Part shown: positions 12,281 to 25,050 of the stretch, in pieces
How positions within the stretch are numbered: position 1 is the first letter of the stretch
How the letters are laid out: each line of letters starts with the position of its first letter
Assembly: GCA_907163375.1 (NCBI GenBank)
Contig: CAJQUW010007056.1
Location: 62,001-126,000, forward strand
DNA length: 64,000 bases
DNA from: Prostheceraeus crozeri
Taxonomy: Eukaryota > Platyhelminthes > Polycladida > Euryleptidae
Direction: 5' to 3'
Notes under the pieces: generated by a model
What the model was told of the DNA's origin: nothing
What the model saw: only the letters and a program-made list of their open reading frames with translations
Database searches by the model: none
Translations under genes and position numbers: made by a program

Positions 12281-13505
12281 TGAGCGTCGAAAACCCGGGG
12301 GGGGGGCTAAAACAGCCCCCCTTAAGAAATCAATGTTCCAATGATCACATCATTCTGAAGGTTACCTATCTACACAATTAGGACTTGAGAAATTCAATGG
12401 TGGCATTCACTTTTGTTGAATTGACAGTCTTCGTTCTAAAAATAGTAATTCAAAATTTGAATTTAGATAATAGGAATCAATATCAACAAATCAATGTTCC
12501 AATGATCACATCATTCTGAAAGTAGCCTATCTGCACAATTAGGACATGAGAAATTCAATGGTGGCATTCATTTTTGTTGAATTGACAGTCTTCGTTCTAA
12601 AAATAGCAATTCAAAATTTGAATTTAGATAATAGGAATCAATATCAACAAATCAATGTTCCAATGATCAAATCATTCTGAAAGTTATCTATAAACACAAC
12701 TGATTTAGACGTGAAAAATTCAATGTTGGATTTTATTTTGGTTGAGTTGTTAGTTTTCATTCTAAAAATAGCAATTCAAAATTTGGATTTTGCTGATTTT
12801 ATGAAAGGTTCAATATCAACATAAATCATTTTTTCACCTACATTGAAGAATTATCTAGCTGACACATTTCATGAGATAATATATTCTGATAGAGATGCAG
12901 AAGTTAGAAAAACGGGAATTTTTGAAAAAGTACTTTTCACAATGACCTTCAAATTTGACCTTCAAGTAGGCCAATTGTAATCAAATTTGCACTGATGATG
13001 TATCATACGACTAAACTAATTGTCAAAAAAAATCAGACTCCTAGCTGACATACTTCATGAGATATTATATTTTGATAGAGATGCAGAAAATTGATAAACG
13101 GGAAAATTCAATTTTTGAAAAAGTACTTTTCACAATGACCCTCAAATTTGACCTTCAAGTAAGCCAATTGTAATCAAATTTGCACTGATGATGTTTCATA
13201 CGTTCAAAGTAAAAGTCATAAAAATTCAGACTCCTAGCTGTTATATTTCACGAGATACAGTGTATTGTATTCTGATTGATAGAGATGTAGAAGTTAGAAA
13301 AACGGGAAAATTCATTTTTTGAAAAAGTACTTTTCACAATGACCCTCAAATTTGACCTTCAAGTGGGCCAATTGCAATCAAATTTGTACTGATGATGTGT
13401 CATACATTCAAACTAAAAGTCATAAAAATTCAGACTCCTAGCTAATATGGTTTATGAGATATTTTAGAAAATGTACAAGGGGGGGCTGTTTTTTATTTTG
13501 TTAGA
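12281..13505. repeat. Compound satellite element bounded by G/C-tract inverted ends
   Basis: The left border has a hairpin-rich stretch with aaaacagcccccctt at about 12,309-12,323; the right border has the inverted counterpart aagggggggctgtttt at about 13,480. Between them are two different tandem arrays: three units of 161 bp (12,331-12,811; the word caatgttcca starts at 12,331, 12,492 and 12,653) and three units of roughly 190-205 bp (about 12,845-13,460; the word tacttttcac starts at 12,931, 13,124 and 13,328). No ORF of note. Reads as one non-autonomous element with internal satellites. Confidence 0.7.
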
Positions 13506-13900
13506 CAGTGATAACATAAAAATGACAAATTGACAGTGCCTTTCAAACAGCAATAGCGGTCGATTGATATGATTTTCTAGGAAAAGACACAATTCTAATA
13601 ACACATTTCCTTCAGTATTACATTGACTATATGAAGATATTCAATCAATGGTTAAGAGGAAATCTAAGAATCGATTCCAATGTCTCATTATCTTATAAAG
13701 AAAGTGAAGTGTAGGATAAATCATCCAATAACGGACAGCTTTAACTGACAATTTCCATCAGATTTGAGAAAAATGACATTGCGTCACCAAAAGTGACTCA
13801 AAAGTAGATTTCCAACCGATAAATCGACTTGTGCTACGACAAAGTGATTATCCGGATTGTTTACTAATTGTGAAAATGACTCAATAGATTTTCTTTGTGC
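13505..13900. other. Intergenic, nothing recognised
   Basis: No feature is supported between the satellite element and the LINE fragment. Confidence 0.3.
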
Positions 13901-13904
13901 AATA

Positions 13905-14335
13905 AAGATACTCCAATAAAATACAGAGCACAAGTGTTCGAAACGTGTGTACAATCAGTGCTGCTATATGGAGCGGATACATGGTCATTGACTCAGCAAC
14001 AAAGAAACTGACTTCAAGTATGCGATCAGAAGATGCTGCGCTACATGATGAGGACAAAATAGCGAGACCGGGTCGCCAATGAAGAGGTAACAAGAATGTG
14101 CGGACTGACACACCTGAAGAACCGAAGTCGACAGAGAAGGTTTCGATGGTTTGGTCATGTCAAGAGAGCGGAAGAGAAAGTCGTCGGGAAAGCGGCCATT
14201 TGGAAGACGAACGAAGACATGACGCAGCTGCGGTCAAGAAGACCTGGATGCCTTTAACATCAGCGAACATCTTCCCCAACCTCAAGCGATGGGACAAGAA
14301 GGACGCAAAACGAGAAGTGAAGTGAGTGACTCAAT
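13905..14335 (+). pseudogene. 3' fragment of an RTE-like LINE
   Basis: Broken frames encode the C-terminal tail of a LINE reverse transcriptase: CVQSVLLYGADTWSLTQQ, then KMLRYMM, ANEEVTRMCGL and RRFRWFGHVKRAEEK. The same order of motifs (CVRSVLIYGAETW, RRMLRYMA, SEEVARRCGL, RLRWFGHVRR) is found in the longer LINE at 35,440-38,480, so both belong to the same broad type. Stops and frameshifts interrupt it; only about 140 residues of the 3' end remain. Confidence 0.8.
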
Positions 14336-14694
14336 AAATTTTCTGCACATTCTAACAAACAGGAATAACATATAGAAGATGAACTGCATCTTTTTCAAAT
14401 TTTGCCAAAACTCTGGAAGGAATGCAACGTTCATAGGCAAGCCGCAACTTGAAGTTTGCTAAAAGACGAGATTCTGAAATGGTTTCCACTTCCTCTACAG
14501 ACTATCAGCGGAACGTTTCAGTCGCTTGCTTTGAAAATGGTCTATTGGACACCGGTGTCCTACTAGGAGCGTAGTAACAATCGAATAGCCTGCGTGCATA
14601 GAAGTGGATAGTAGTTCACTAGAATGGAAGTTTGATATCTTGCCTATGTACAATGATGGCACATGGAAAAATCTATGGTTTGTAGATCACATTC
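14336..14694. other. Intergenic, nothing recognised
   Basis: No feature seen up to the palindromic element. Confidence 0.3.
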
Positions 14695-15420
14695 TAGTCC
14701 GGCAGCCAGAACGAGTTTCTGCAGGGAACGTGGCCGAAAGTGAGACTTTCACAGAATGATGTACACCCTATGCCTACTACGAATCGGCACGTCTGCCGAG
14801 TTCTAGTGAGTTCCTCTTCTTGTCAGACAAGATCAAAGAAAAACACATGTAAATCCAATGGGACGCAGATTGCAGTTATTGGCTAAAATGAAATTTTGTA
14901 TGTTTTCTATGATTAAGCGAAAAGTACTCAGCCCAGAGTCATAATTTTTGGCATGGAATGTCTTCAGGTCATTTCCTATGATGTGCATGTGCTTTTATCA
15001 TGTATCTAATCGGCAATGTATGTGAGAATGTGGTTGAATGTGGATAAAGTTGCTCAAAATGTTTGTGTCTGCCGACATTAAGAGGCTCGCCAAATCTAAA
15101 TGCGTTTAGTTTTATAGACGGGGGTGCATGAAATGAAAGAAAATGACCTGAAGACATTCCATGCCAAAAATTATGACTCTGGGCTGAGTACTTTTCGCTT
15201 AATCATAGAAAACATACAAAATTTCATTTTAGCCAAAAACTGCAATCTGCGTCCTATTGAATTTACATGTGTTTTTCTTTGATCGTGACTGACAAGAAGA
15301 GGAACTCACTAGAACTCGGCAGACGTGCCGATTCGTAGTAGGCATAGGGTGTACATCATTCTGTGAAAGTCTCACTTTCGGCCTCGTTCCCTGCAGAAAC
15401 TCGTTCTGGCTGCCGGACTA
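14695..15420. mobile_element. 726-bp foldback element with about 280-bp near-identical arms
   Basis: The left arm (about 14,697-14,976) and the right arm (about 15,140-15,418) are inverted copies differing at only a handful of positions; the central loop is about 160 bp. Ends are TAGTCCGGCAGCCAGAACGA and the inverse. The trinucleotide ttc flanks both sides, a possible 3-bp target duplication as in Harbinger-type elements; TA is an alternative. The outer 70 bases equal the 76-bp satellite unit at 6178-6664. No coding capacity. Confidence 0.85.
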
Positions 15421-16602
15421 TTCGATCTAAAACATTGTATCATAGTGAAACTATTTGCCAAGTTGGTTGTGGAAGTTGTTGACAGCAAATCACAGGATCT
15501 TCATGAAGAGAATTGCAAGTGAGATGGTGGCATTGTTTCTTGTGAAATAGCCTACTATTCCATGGATTAATATGCTGTGTCTATTTGTGCCAGTCATTGA
15601 CAACTATTATACAATTTTTCAACACTGGAACACGAAAATTTGGTTCAGAGTCATATTGAAAGTGGTTGCTGTACTGGTTGAAAGAACATCTCAAGAATTC
15701 ACAGATGAAATTTCTAATTATTGGATAATTTCTCGGTCAAGAGGTTAAGAAACCTAGCACTTTTCTGGAATAAGCACACTGAAAGCTTCTTTACCTACAA
15801 TCATTTATCAGATAAATAGAATGTCGCTGGAACTCTTCAATTAATCATTGAATGACTAATGCGATATAATTTGATGATATTTTGGCAGCTGATATTCGAT
15901 TGCATGCAGAGATTTTGAAAATTGTTCAAATGTAAAGAACACGGGAACTCTTTAAAGTAAAATTAATGTCCAAAGGTTTATTGGCCTCTGATTTCAAGCT
16001 GGAGTAATGTATGCTCTGTAAATCGACATTACAAGTTACACATGTGTCTGATTGTACTCTTGATAGATTATAGGAGCGATATTTCAAAATGATAAACGTA
16101 CAGAGCGTTTTACAGGATTTCTTTCTTTGTCATCCTGTCGGCGCAGCATTTTGCAAATTCACTATTGCTTTTGTGTACACGGTCTTTGGACAAGGGGCAA
16201 CAATCGAGATCACAAATTGGCTTGATAAATGTAAATACCAATCAGAAAACATGGAAACCAGCTCGCACAATTTGCATTTTGCCCCAACTACATGCAAGTT
16301 CCCCAGGCGTGTACCGTAATTTTCATGCAATTTCCATTCTAGGACTTTCTATGGTATTGTAAATTTCTATGCCTGCATGTGAAACTATGCTTGCTAAAAA
16401 TCAATGTGTTCGACTTTCTATGTCGCTATCATTGTCTGTGTCCAAAGCATGAACTATTTCTTGGCACTCATGACGGAAGCATCTACTACCATGAACATCG
16501 TACTATGAACGACCTATCCAACATCAATACTGACATGTCTAATTAAACGTGCGAGATTTAAACTGAAGGTCTCATTGTGGAGGATCAATGCAATTCATTA
16601 TA
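15421..16602. other. Intergenic, nothing recognised
   Basis: Short overlapping frames near 16,089-16,362 on both strands show no known protein. No repeats or RNA seen. Confidence 0.3.
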
Positions 16603-16610
16603 TTGTAGGA

Positions 16611-17697
16611 CTGGGGTGCGCAACCTTTCATATTTTTCGGCCGCCATTTCGAAGGGCGAAGGAATCACGGCCGCACTTACTATGTGTGCAAACAACTAGG
16701 TCAATAGCCAATCCTCTTTATATTCCACTACTCAAATTAGCTTTCCCTGATGAATGACGCAGTGAAAATCGCATAAAGGCCTACTTCGTAAAGAATGAGT
16801 TCGCAAGTTAACCCATATACGTATGACCGACGGTCATTTTTGACCCGAGAAGATTTTAAGCTTAAAGTGTCATTAGCATTAGAAAAGTTGAAAGCATGCT
16901 TTTGTAAGGGCAACCGAAGGAGAAAACACTTTACTAAGCTATTGCTATAATTCATAAAGGAATCACGAGCCATACAAAATTCATTCATTCATTCATCACA
17001 GAGCAGGTCTATTCTATGCATTCACTCGTATTTAGGCCTACGCATTTCTAGAACCTCGTATATGAGCCTGCCTACCTTGCGTTATTTTTGAAGTTATAAA
17101 GTATATTATTATTACTAATCATACAGTTCCTTCGCAACCCAAAACGTAGCTTTAAATTTAACGATAAATATGAAATAAAAACACAATCGAAATTTTAACA
17201 TATTTCATTTATGAAAATACACGAAATCAAAAAAGGTAGAGACACAATATCTTGTAAAGAAAATACAGTATCTTTCGATTCAATCTGTTGTTTCACACAA
17301 GCACACAACACACCGCTGCAGAAACTGATCTAGCAGGCATCCTTATTCAGGTCATGGACTTGAAGCTAACGCGCGCGAACAATTCGAGCAAGCTTCAATT
17401 GCCCCTTGTTTCTTTTAGTTGATGACTCAGCCATGAATGCACATGAATGTAACTTCCCTAAAATATTCTATTCATCAGTTATCGAACTGCTTGAACGCCT
17501 TCATCGCGTCTGCGGGCGCACATTTTTCCAAGCAGGATGGGCATAAAGGTGTTCGACAGTTACAAGGTGACTAGAACGCTTCTATAGTGACGATTATTTT
17601 TCGATTGCCTTGAACTCCAGAAATATCTGAAATATACATGTACAATATTATTTTTCATTTACTTCTCATTGTCACGGCCGCAGTTTGCGCACCCCTG
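16611..17697. mobile_element. Non-autonomous hAT element with perfect 8-bp target duplication
   Basis: The left end reads CTGGGGTGCGCAACC and the right end, inverted, CAGGGGTGCGCAAACTGC; a subterminal cggccgc word occurs at both ends. The 8 bases ttgtagga occur immediately before the element (16,603-16,610) and immediately after it (17,698-17,705). Eight-base duplication together with CAGGGGTGCGCA-type ends is diagnostic for hAT. The interior of about 1 kb has no transposase, so it depended on another copy. Confidence 0.93.
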
Positions 17698-17845
17698 TTG
17701 TAGGAGATCAAATTTGACTTTAGAATTAGACTTGTTGAGCTTCTCAAAAACAGAGGAGTTGTAGTTCGCCTTCTCTCAAAAGCATTTTTATTGGATCACA
17801 AGTATGTCACAGACAGCTAGCAGAAAAGTCAGAAACATGCAGAAA

Positions 17846-18008
17846 TGATCTTGATGAGATTTAAACGAATTCAAAAGGATATAGTCTGCGACCGAAATTG
17901 TATTTTATCATAAAAGACAATGCGCCAATTATTATTAAATACAATTTCGGTGTAGACTATAGGCCGATCCTTTTTAATTCGCTAAAATCTCATCATAATC
18001 ATCCCGAC
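17846..18008. repeat. Imperfect hairpin, about 70-bp arms
   Basis: gatgagatttaaacgaatt, aaaggatatagtct and ccgaaattgtatttta (about 17,850-17,915) are matched inverted by aaatacaatttcgg, agactataggc, gatcctttttaattcg and aaaatctcatcat (17,937-17,998). The loop is about 25 bp. Possibly a small MITE; a structured RNA is not excluded. Confidence 0.6.
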
Positions 18009-21000
18009 CGATGATTATGTCGATCATTTCTAGAAATAATCTCCTACAGCAGTTATAACGGTATTATTAATCCGTTATAATAAGTTTGTGGCACTGATGG
18101 CATGACAGAGGAATGCGATCTGAACTGCGATCTAATTATCCTATGTTCGATAAAGCTGGTACGATGCAGAAGCAAATAATGAATCAATGAAAACAGCGGT
18201 TTCAATAATTTTGTCATAACATGAAAAGCTTTGCAATCGAATGATGTGATTTTGGGATGTTAAGAATGCAGACAACGGACCTGTATCACTTCAGTTTCAC
18301 GTACCGGAACGACGCACTCACACTTGGTTCAAGAAATACAACAAATGCATGTTCACAAACCGCAATATGCAAAAAGGAAAAATGCTCACAAATGATGTCC
18401 TTGAACTTTTCCGGAGACGCAAATAATCTATCTTCCCATAGCTGCTCCCTACTAGTTGGCCTACATTCAGTTCATCCAAAAATGGAAAGTCCTCTCGAAT
18501 CCTATGAGCCCTGGTAGTGAAACACAAGTGGAAGTAAACCTTCTCTAAATTATTCCCTCAACTTCAAAGAAAATGGAGCCACAAAACGATGCAGAGAATT
18601 TCGGCTATTTGATATTTCGGTCGCAACCGGTAGCTGAAAGATTGGTGCATTGAAGCGAAATAGCCAAAGCTGGTTTTTCAAATGCATTTATAACACAGAC
18701 AACTACGCATCTAAAATCCGTCAAACACCACTCACTGAAGCGAGTGCTGCCATGACCTGAACAATTAGTTGAATACTTTCATGTAGTTGATGGCATAATG
18801 AAGGAAAGGCGACAACTTTCTGATTTTCCTTTGAAATAGATATCAATCGTGACTACGATAGAAACACCAATTCATAATTTCTGTAGCAATGAATACTTCC
18901 ACTATAAAACGAAAGCAATAAAGACACATATCCTTTAGACTTCAGTGTATCGGCCGTCTTGCAGAGGAATAGGTTTGCCTAACAGTCAAGGTGCTACTTA
19001 TCTAGGAGTTGATGGCTTGCTTGTCATGTCTCCGAGACACGTTGTTTCATATAGACCTATGACTTTTTACTGACACCCCCAGAAATCCAACTGTTCTGTC
19101 AGTCAAACTGCACACTTGTGCATTGATGTCAAGAAGCATCGTTAAGAATTTTGTATTAAGGGTCGAATGTGAAGTACGAAAACCGTGAGAATTTTTTGAA
19201 TGCGTGAGAAGTTTCCCTTTCATGTGAGCCGTGAGATGGGACTGGATGCGTGATTCTCAAGTTCTGTGGAATACCTTAGATTCCTGGTAGGGTGTTTTTT
19301 ACTGCTTGGTGTAGTAGTTATGTGATGAACTGCCTCCCGTACGGTGCAGTCAATCAGAGTAGTTACTAACTCATTCAGTACGTGATGGTTTCAATATAGC
19401 ATCCCACGAGTTAAACATATTAACTGCCCCGATCCAGAAGGATGAGGGTCTATTTAGATCTAAAGAGTTCGAATGATATGATGAAGCAATCTATGCAGTA
19501 GCGTAGAGAATTTTATTTGGCGACGAGTTATAATGATCAAAGATGAAGTGATTGACCATGTGCACGTCATTGCTATCCCGTAGGCTGTATCTCTATACTA
19601 ATACATGGACATCACACTGAGGTTTCTAGTATCCCTGGGTCAACTGTCGCTGTACGTCTCCTATTTTAATTTTGTAGCATTATTATGAAAATATGAACTG
19701 GTGCATGCAACTTCAGCAAGTTTCTCTATTTTTGTTCGACTCTGGCAACAGTCAAATGTTCGCATGCAATTTGGTGATGGTGTTAAAAAGGCAACAAAGA
19801 GACATGACGTAAACTATTTTGAATTTTAGAAGATGATATATAATTCTCAATAAATCAGGAACTGGCTGTGTATGCTAAAATTTTGAGCAATACCCTTACC
19901 ACTCAACACATCGAAAATCAAGAAGTGAATGATCTGATCAAATTTTAACAATCAATGACGACAAGAAGGTTCGCGACTGATAGCAAATGAAATTACTATT
20001 CCTCATCATCCTCAGTCTCAGCTTAATTTTGTAAAATAACCGTCTATTATTATTGAAATGGATCCCACTATACATACATGTAGGTTCAAAAGCAGCTATC
20101 CAACCATTGCTTTAAATGACTCATTCGCATATCTCACTGAAGTCAAAAGAACACTGAAAGAAAACGACGCGTTATAAAAAGACGGGTGCCTTCTTGTGCG
20201 AGAGAGTAATTGGTTTAAGCAGATGCGATTGGACCAACAACACATCTTAGACCTGTCTAATTCGAATTGTTCTGCAGAGTAATGTGGGCCAGCATGTGAA
20301 ATACATACCGGTAGTCCTACCAGTTACACATCAGTGCACCAAAAGCGTTTGTCATCAAGTCGAATGGCCGATTCTCAATCATATCTAATCATGCCGCAGA
20401 CATCAAAATAAACTTCATCCGAGTGCTAACTACATCCAAGCTGCACAAAAGCCAAACCTAGAATAACTTTTGACATGATCATTGCTAAGCAACTAAAGTA
20501 GCTGAATGGTCTTCCATGAACTTTTTATAAGCTGAGTCACCTAACTGACTTTTCAGCAGGGAGAGTATGCCATGTATGCCCCAGGAATCGGGACAATACT
20601 TCCTCTGTATAGAAATAGCATATCATATAGCCATCCTCCCCAACTGAACGAGAGTAAAACTATTTCCCCTGCCTCAAGAAAGAGGTTTGATTAAATTGTC
20701 TGCTAACCAATGCTGACTTCTCATCGCCCCAACCTGCAGTTATCATAGTCGGAAGTTTTTCACAAAATACTGGAATGATGAATTTCAGAGCATAGAGTTG
20801 AATGACGGGGAACTAGCAAATTTTCGCAATTTAGCGATGCAACAGAATTACAAAAAGGCCGGCAGATCTAAATCAGATATTGTCAAAAATGTTGTAAATT
20901 CAAAAGGTAAAGCAATTATCATGTCTAAATAATCAAACATAGCATGCAGAATTTGTGTTTCTTGACAAAATAGACTTATCCAAATAAAATTTGCACGCTA

Positions 21001-21540
21001 AACTCAATCAGCTGAGATTTTTAAATAAATTCTATCAACAAATTTTGACACAGTAAAACTGTGTCACCATAGAAGTCCGACATTTCACTTTGTTCAAGTT
21101 GCTACAACTAGAGGGAATAATAGCTGTTTCTTGTTGGTAATTTCAACTGCTCAGCTACTTCCCCATAGTTAGATCTCCTAAAGAAGCAAGTGCTGAAGCA
21201 TGTAACAGTTGTAGATTCTTCTAGCATGACGATCTGTTGTAAGCTGTTTCCATAGAAATCCGACTGTTTAAGTTTATGCGGCGGGAATGGACAGCAGCTA
21301 TTTGCTAATGGCCCTTCGGCTATGTACTGATGGCCAGATCGCCACTATTTTTTGAAAAATCAAATTGCTGAACTGTGCTCCAGCTTGCAGCATTCAAAGA
21401 TCATTGGCGAAAGGCGTGTATTGCAAGACATTTTTTCAAAATATGAAACAAATAAAAATAATAATAAATATTTACAAAGTATAGCGATCAACTGTTGGCG
21501 TGACTTCTCACTGTCAAACACTGCAAGACGCCATCACTAG
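18009..21540. other. 3.5 kb without a recognisable gene
   Basis: Only short frames without known motifs. At 19,150-19,300 words such as atgcgtgagaa resemble the small hAT at 30,750-31,061, suggesting a degraded relative. Around 21,060-21,290 a weak duplication (catagaa(g/a)tccgac twice) is visible. Confidence 0.35.
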
Positions 21541-22631
21541 GTACCTTAGGTGCGATCATGAAATAAACATAGAGTAAGTATAGTTGGTAGAGTGCATAGA
21601 CCATGTATATTATTAGGTAGAGTGGTAACTCCATAGAGTAGGGATATATAGGTGGAGTGTCTACCCAAAAAAAGTATCTGTATACAGTGAAAATCTTGTA
21701 TATCAGAAGATTCAGTTTTTAGCGGAGATTACGTTCCCGTGGTCCAAAAAATTATTTGCCAATTTATATACGACTAAGATGACTCTCCTAAATAAGCAGT
21801 ATGAAACGTTGGATATCAAAATGAATGGCTATTTGATAATAAGCATCCTAACTAAGCTGAAATCAAACTGATTATCAAGGCAAATTATTGATCCGTATTA
21901 TTGGAAGTCTTCATGAAAAAGTCACGATATTATTCATGCTTTCTTGACTGAAATTTCAAGTTTCTAATTCAATTTTCACCGGCATGATTTTATGATTCAC
22001 TAAGTTCATGTTTCACTTCTTGAATCTGAATGGTGATGTGGACCCATTTACATCTTTCAAAGTCAATTGAAATTATTGTCTTTGTCTGTTATTTTGTTGC
22101 ACCAGTGGCACCATAGAGTTGTCTAGTTGTTGTTGTTCGATGTCTTTGAGTGGCACGCTGCTTTTCATGTTATCACGCTTAAGAAGATTCTCTTTGGGTT
22201 CAGCATGAAAGCAATAGCGGGTCAGTTGCTAATTTAACAAAAATTACCTCTCCAAGGCTGTCATGACACAGACGATCTGTAAAATACTATCATGATCAGT
22301 CAATTCCGTTGTAATTTCTTCAAAGCTGCATAAATGTGCATATCGCACATTTGGAAACAATACCGACTGGCGACTACATATCTCGTTTGAGTTCATTTAA
22401 TAAAATCGAAAGTGTATACACATGGGGAGTTAATAAATGTGGAGTTACCACTTTACCTAATATATCTACTTTATGGGTAACTCTGCATTTATTAAATCCC
22501 CAATGTTCATGTATACACTTTCGATTTTGTTAAATGAGCTCTAAGGAGATACAGTCGGAATTGTTGCCAACACTAGGTGACATGCCACGCGTGATTCACG
22601 CGTAATTGCGGAACACTCCAAACATCCGTGG
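21541..22631. repeat. Family A repeat, inverted copy (interrupted by piggyBac)
   Basis: Matches, in inverted orientation, the three A units at 28,900-34,770: shared words include gagattacgttcccgtggtcc (here at about 21,724), ctccaaggctgtcatgac, gtcaattccgttgtaattt and acgcgtgattcacgcg. A unit is about 1.1 kb. It has no coding capacity. The piggyBac at 22,636 sits in its end; beyond the piggyBac the A sequence does not obviously resume for long. Confidence 0.75.
22397..22540. repeat. Palindrome inside family A
   Basis: aaaatcgaaagtgtataca (about 22,403) and its inverse tgtatacactttcgatttt (about 22,510) enclose two further matched pieces (ttaataaatg/catttatta, gagttacc/ggtaactc). Other A units carry one side of this palindrome at about 29,990 and 31,800, so it is a family landmark. 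Confidence 0.7.
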
Positions 22632-22766
22632 TTAACCCATTTATGCCCGCTATAATTTATATTAAGCGTATCAATTTCTTCTTCTGAATTTTATATGACT
22701 AGGCTCTTCTAAGTACTTTTCCAAAATAATTCCGTAAAATATTCAGTACTTACATAGATATAGGAT

Positions 22767-22782
22767 GATCGTTATAACGATC
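22767..22782. promoter_or_regulatory. 16-bp palindrome, left subterminal repeat of piggyBac
   Basis: GATCGTTATAACGATC, perfectly palindromic. The same 16 bases occur at 25,051-25,066 and 25,413-25,428. Their position near both ends suggests transposase-binding sites; this role is inferred. Confidence 0.6.
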
Positions 22783-22991
22783 AATGGGAATTGGTGTTAA
22801 CATTTTGCAAAATAATTGAATTAAAAATGGTTACTAGAACTTGTCCTCCACTAGAAATTGAGAGCTTATGACATCAAAACATCAATATAGGCGACAATAA
22901 AATATGCTAAGTTCTACATTCATGATACATAAAACATGATACAATATGTCTTACTGCACGAGTATGTGCTTGTACATTTCAACATTTACTA

Positions 22992-24477
22992 TTATATACG
23001 AGTGTGATACTGCAAGAAGCATTGTTTGGCATGTAAATTCACACAAGATTTGACACAGAGAAACTTTATGTCCTTGTTGCAGAACTTGCAGCGAAGTTCT
23101 TTTTCTGTGAATGCAATCAAGTGACCAATGTTGTCAAACCTGATGTCACTTGTTGCTTGTCGAAAATTTCGCTTTCTCTCACTTTTTGCAAAGAGTGATG
23201 TCGAAACTCGACTGCGGAAATCATTGTAGGATGCGTTTTGATCACAACACAGGCGGTAGTTAATCCATGTATTGTCACATGCAACATCCACGAGATAGAT
23301 GAAAATGGGATAGTACCATTTCTTTCCTCGTATATTAGTTCGGCAATTTGAAATATTTGCATCAAGCAAATCAACGCCACCCATCGTTGAGTTGTAGTGC
23401 GCAACAGCCGCCGGACGAGGAAGAGTGATTCTCTTTCGTTCCTGGAAGAAAATAATATTTCATAAATATGAGTACAGAAACATCATAAGGCAATGCTCAT
23501 AGACACTGACCTTTCGGCAAAATCTTGTTGTTGATGAAATTGGAGTTGCTCCACAAATAGTCGAAGCCACCAGTACGTCTTTGTTATCACGCCAAACTAC
23601 CAAGTTCGTTTTGAAATCTGGACTGTACTTCGACATCATTTCACCGCGATTTTATGCTTGTGTTATCAAAGGGATGGCATAGAACCTTATTTCTCCTTAT
23701 TGTACCCGTTCCTGAGACATTCAAATCATCTTTCATCGATTTCAAAAGTGAAAGGGATGTGAAATAATTGTCCAGTGTGATCGTTAGCGGTTTTTTGGTA
23801 AAATGACACGAAGAATTTTTGCAAAGTAAAACACAACGTTTCCAGAGCTCCCAAAATCATAATCATCCTCTTTTCTTTCGGCTATGCCTGGGTAAGGTTG
23901 CAGTTGCACGCAGTAGCCTTTCGCAGTGGCCAACCACCCACATCTTGAAGCCGAATCTTTAGGGCTTTCCTCTTATAAACTGCTTGCAGCCATGGCGGCC
24001 GAAATACGGCACCATGGATTCATCCACAGAGAAGAAATTTGTATCTGGAGCATGCTGTAGAGATTCGTCATTGAGAAGCTTTATCAGAGCACGCAATTTT
24101 TTGAATTTATCATTTTGAGTACGAGCTGTCAACGGGACAAAATGCAGTTTTGGAAAAATTTCTTCAAATCGGTTACGACTAATCGAATTTGTTATGACTT
24201 GATTTCGCTTCAAATCATTCGACGACCAAAAATCTCTTCGTCGTGTTTGACGAACGATACCGGAAGCAAGAAGAACACCGATTACAACAATGAGTTCTTC
24301 AGTGCTAAGATTGATGAGTGCATAATCATTCGTTTGATTCACAATAAAATTTAGAACATTATCACTGAATTGAAGAAAGAAGATGCCATCGAGCATCTCA
24401 TTCAGTCTGTAAAAAAAGAGAATATATATTTTTGATGAACCGCATGAAACAAAGAAAGTCAATATAGACTCCTTCAA
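22992..24477 (-). pseudogene. PiggyBac transposase with one visible intron, frameshifted
   Basis: DDD transposase that excises at TTAA. The N-terminal part (24,477-23,959) contains the first catalytic region VDESMVPYFGRHGCKQF. The second Asp is in TLDNYFTSLSLL (near 23,775) and the third in MGGVDLLDANISNCRT (near 23,370), followed by a cysteine-rich C-terminal domain (CKFCNKDIKFLCVKSC ... H..QCF). A short intron is visible at 23,442-23,510: donor AAAG/GTCAGT and acceptor TTCTTCCAG/G join CRK to ERKRITLPRP. A second acceptor (ttttttacag) lies before RLNEMLDG near 24,410. At least two frameshifts (about 23,650-23,670 and 23,795-23,810) make it inactive. Element ends fit the family, so the identification is firm. 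Confidence 0.9.
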
Positions 24478-24617
24478 AAGTTGATGAGAACAACCAAACT
24501 AAATTGAAATCTTAAGTGTCTTTTATTGCATTATTGTATTACGAGTATCTTCAGCAGTAAACAAGTAGCATGTAACTGAACCAGTAAATCAAAAGGGCAA
24601 GTAGATAGCACTGATGG

Positions 24618-24690
24618 TTAACATGCGCGGTAGTGCATCGGTTGAGTGCTGAACTTCCCTTTCCGTGGTGGTGGGTGCGAACCCCTACCA
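24618..24690 (+). other. tRNA-like fragment inside the piggyBac 5' region
   Basis: The stretch has a tRNA-like order: an A-box-like tagtgcatcggttgagtg, then about 25 bases later ggtgcgaacccc, close to a B box (GGTTCGAATCC). Pairing of the acceptor and anticodon arms is poor, so it is not a functional tRNA; a SINE head or chance match are both possible. Confidence 0.25.
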
Positions 24691-25050
24691 TGTGCGCCTA
24701 TTTTATGTTGCCAATGCCCAGATATGCTTTTAACAGATGATAAATGCGATCTATCTATATCGTTTATAATCAAACCCAAATGATAACTAGTTATGGCAAG
24801 TTGAAACCCTTGTAATCCTCAACGCAAAAATCGGAATTTTTCAGAAAGGCTACACATTTTGTGACATATTTTAGAAGCAAGCTATAGATAATCTTGTGAA
24901 CGTAGAGAGTCACCATTGAAATAAATGATAAAGCATTGCATATTTTTGAAAATCGAGCCGAAAATGATTGTATTTAATGAAAATTATAGTCGTGGCAATA
25001 TGGATAATCAACTAATTTTCTGCATGAAATGTTTAAAACCAATTCCCATA

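Noticed and set aside
12290-12325. G-quadruplex regulatory site
   Set aside because: One long G tract with C tracts forms hairpins rather than spaced G runs, and it marks the border of a repeat element.
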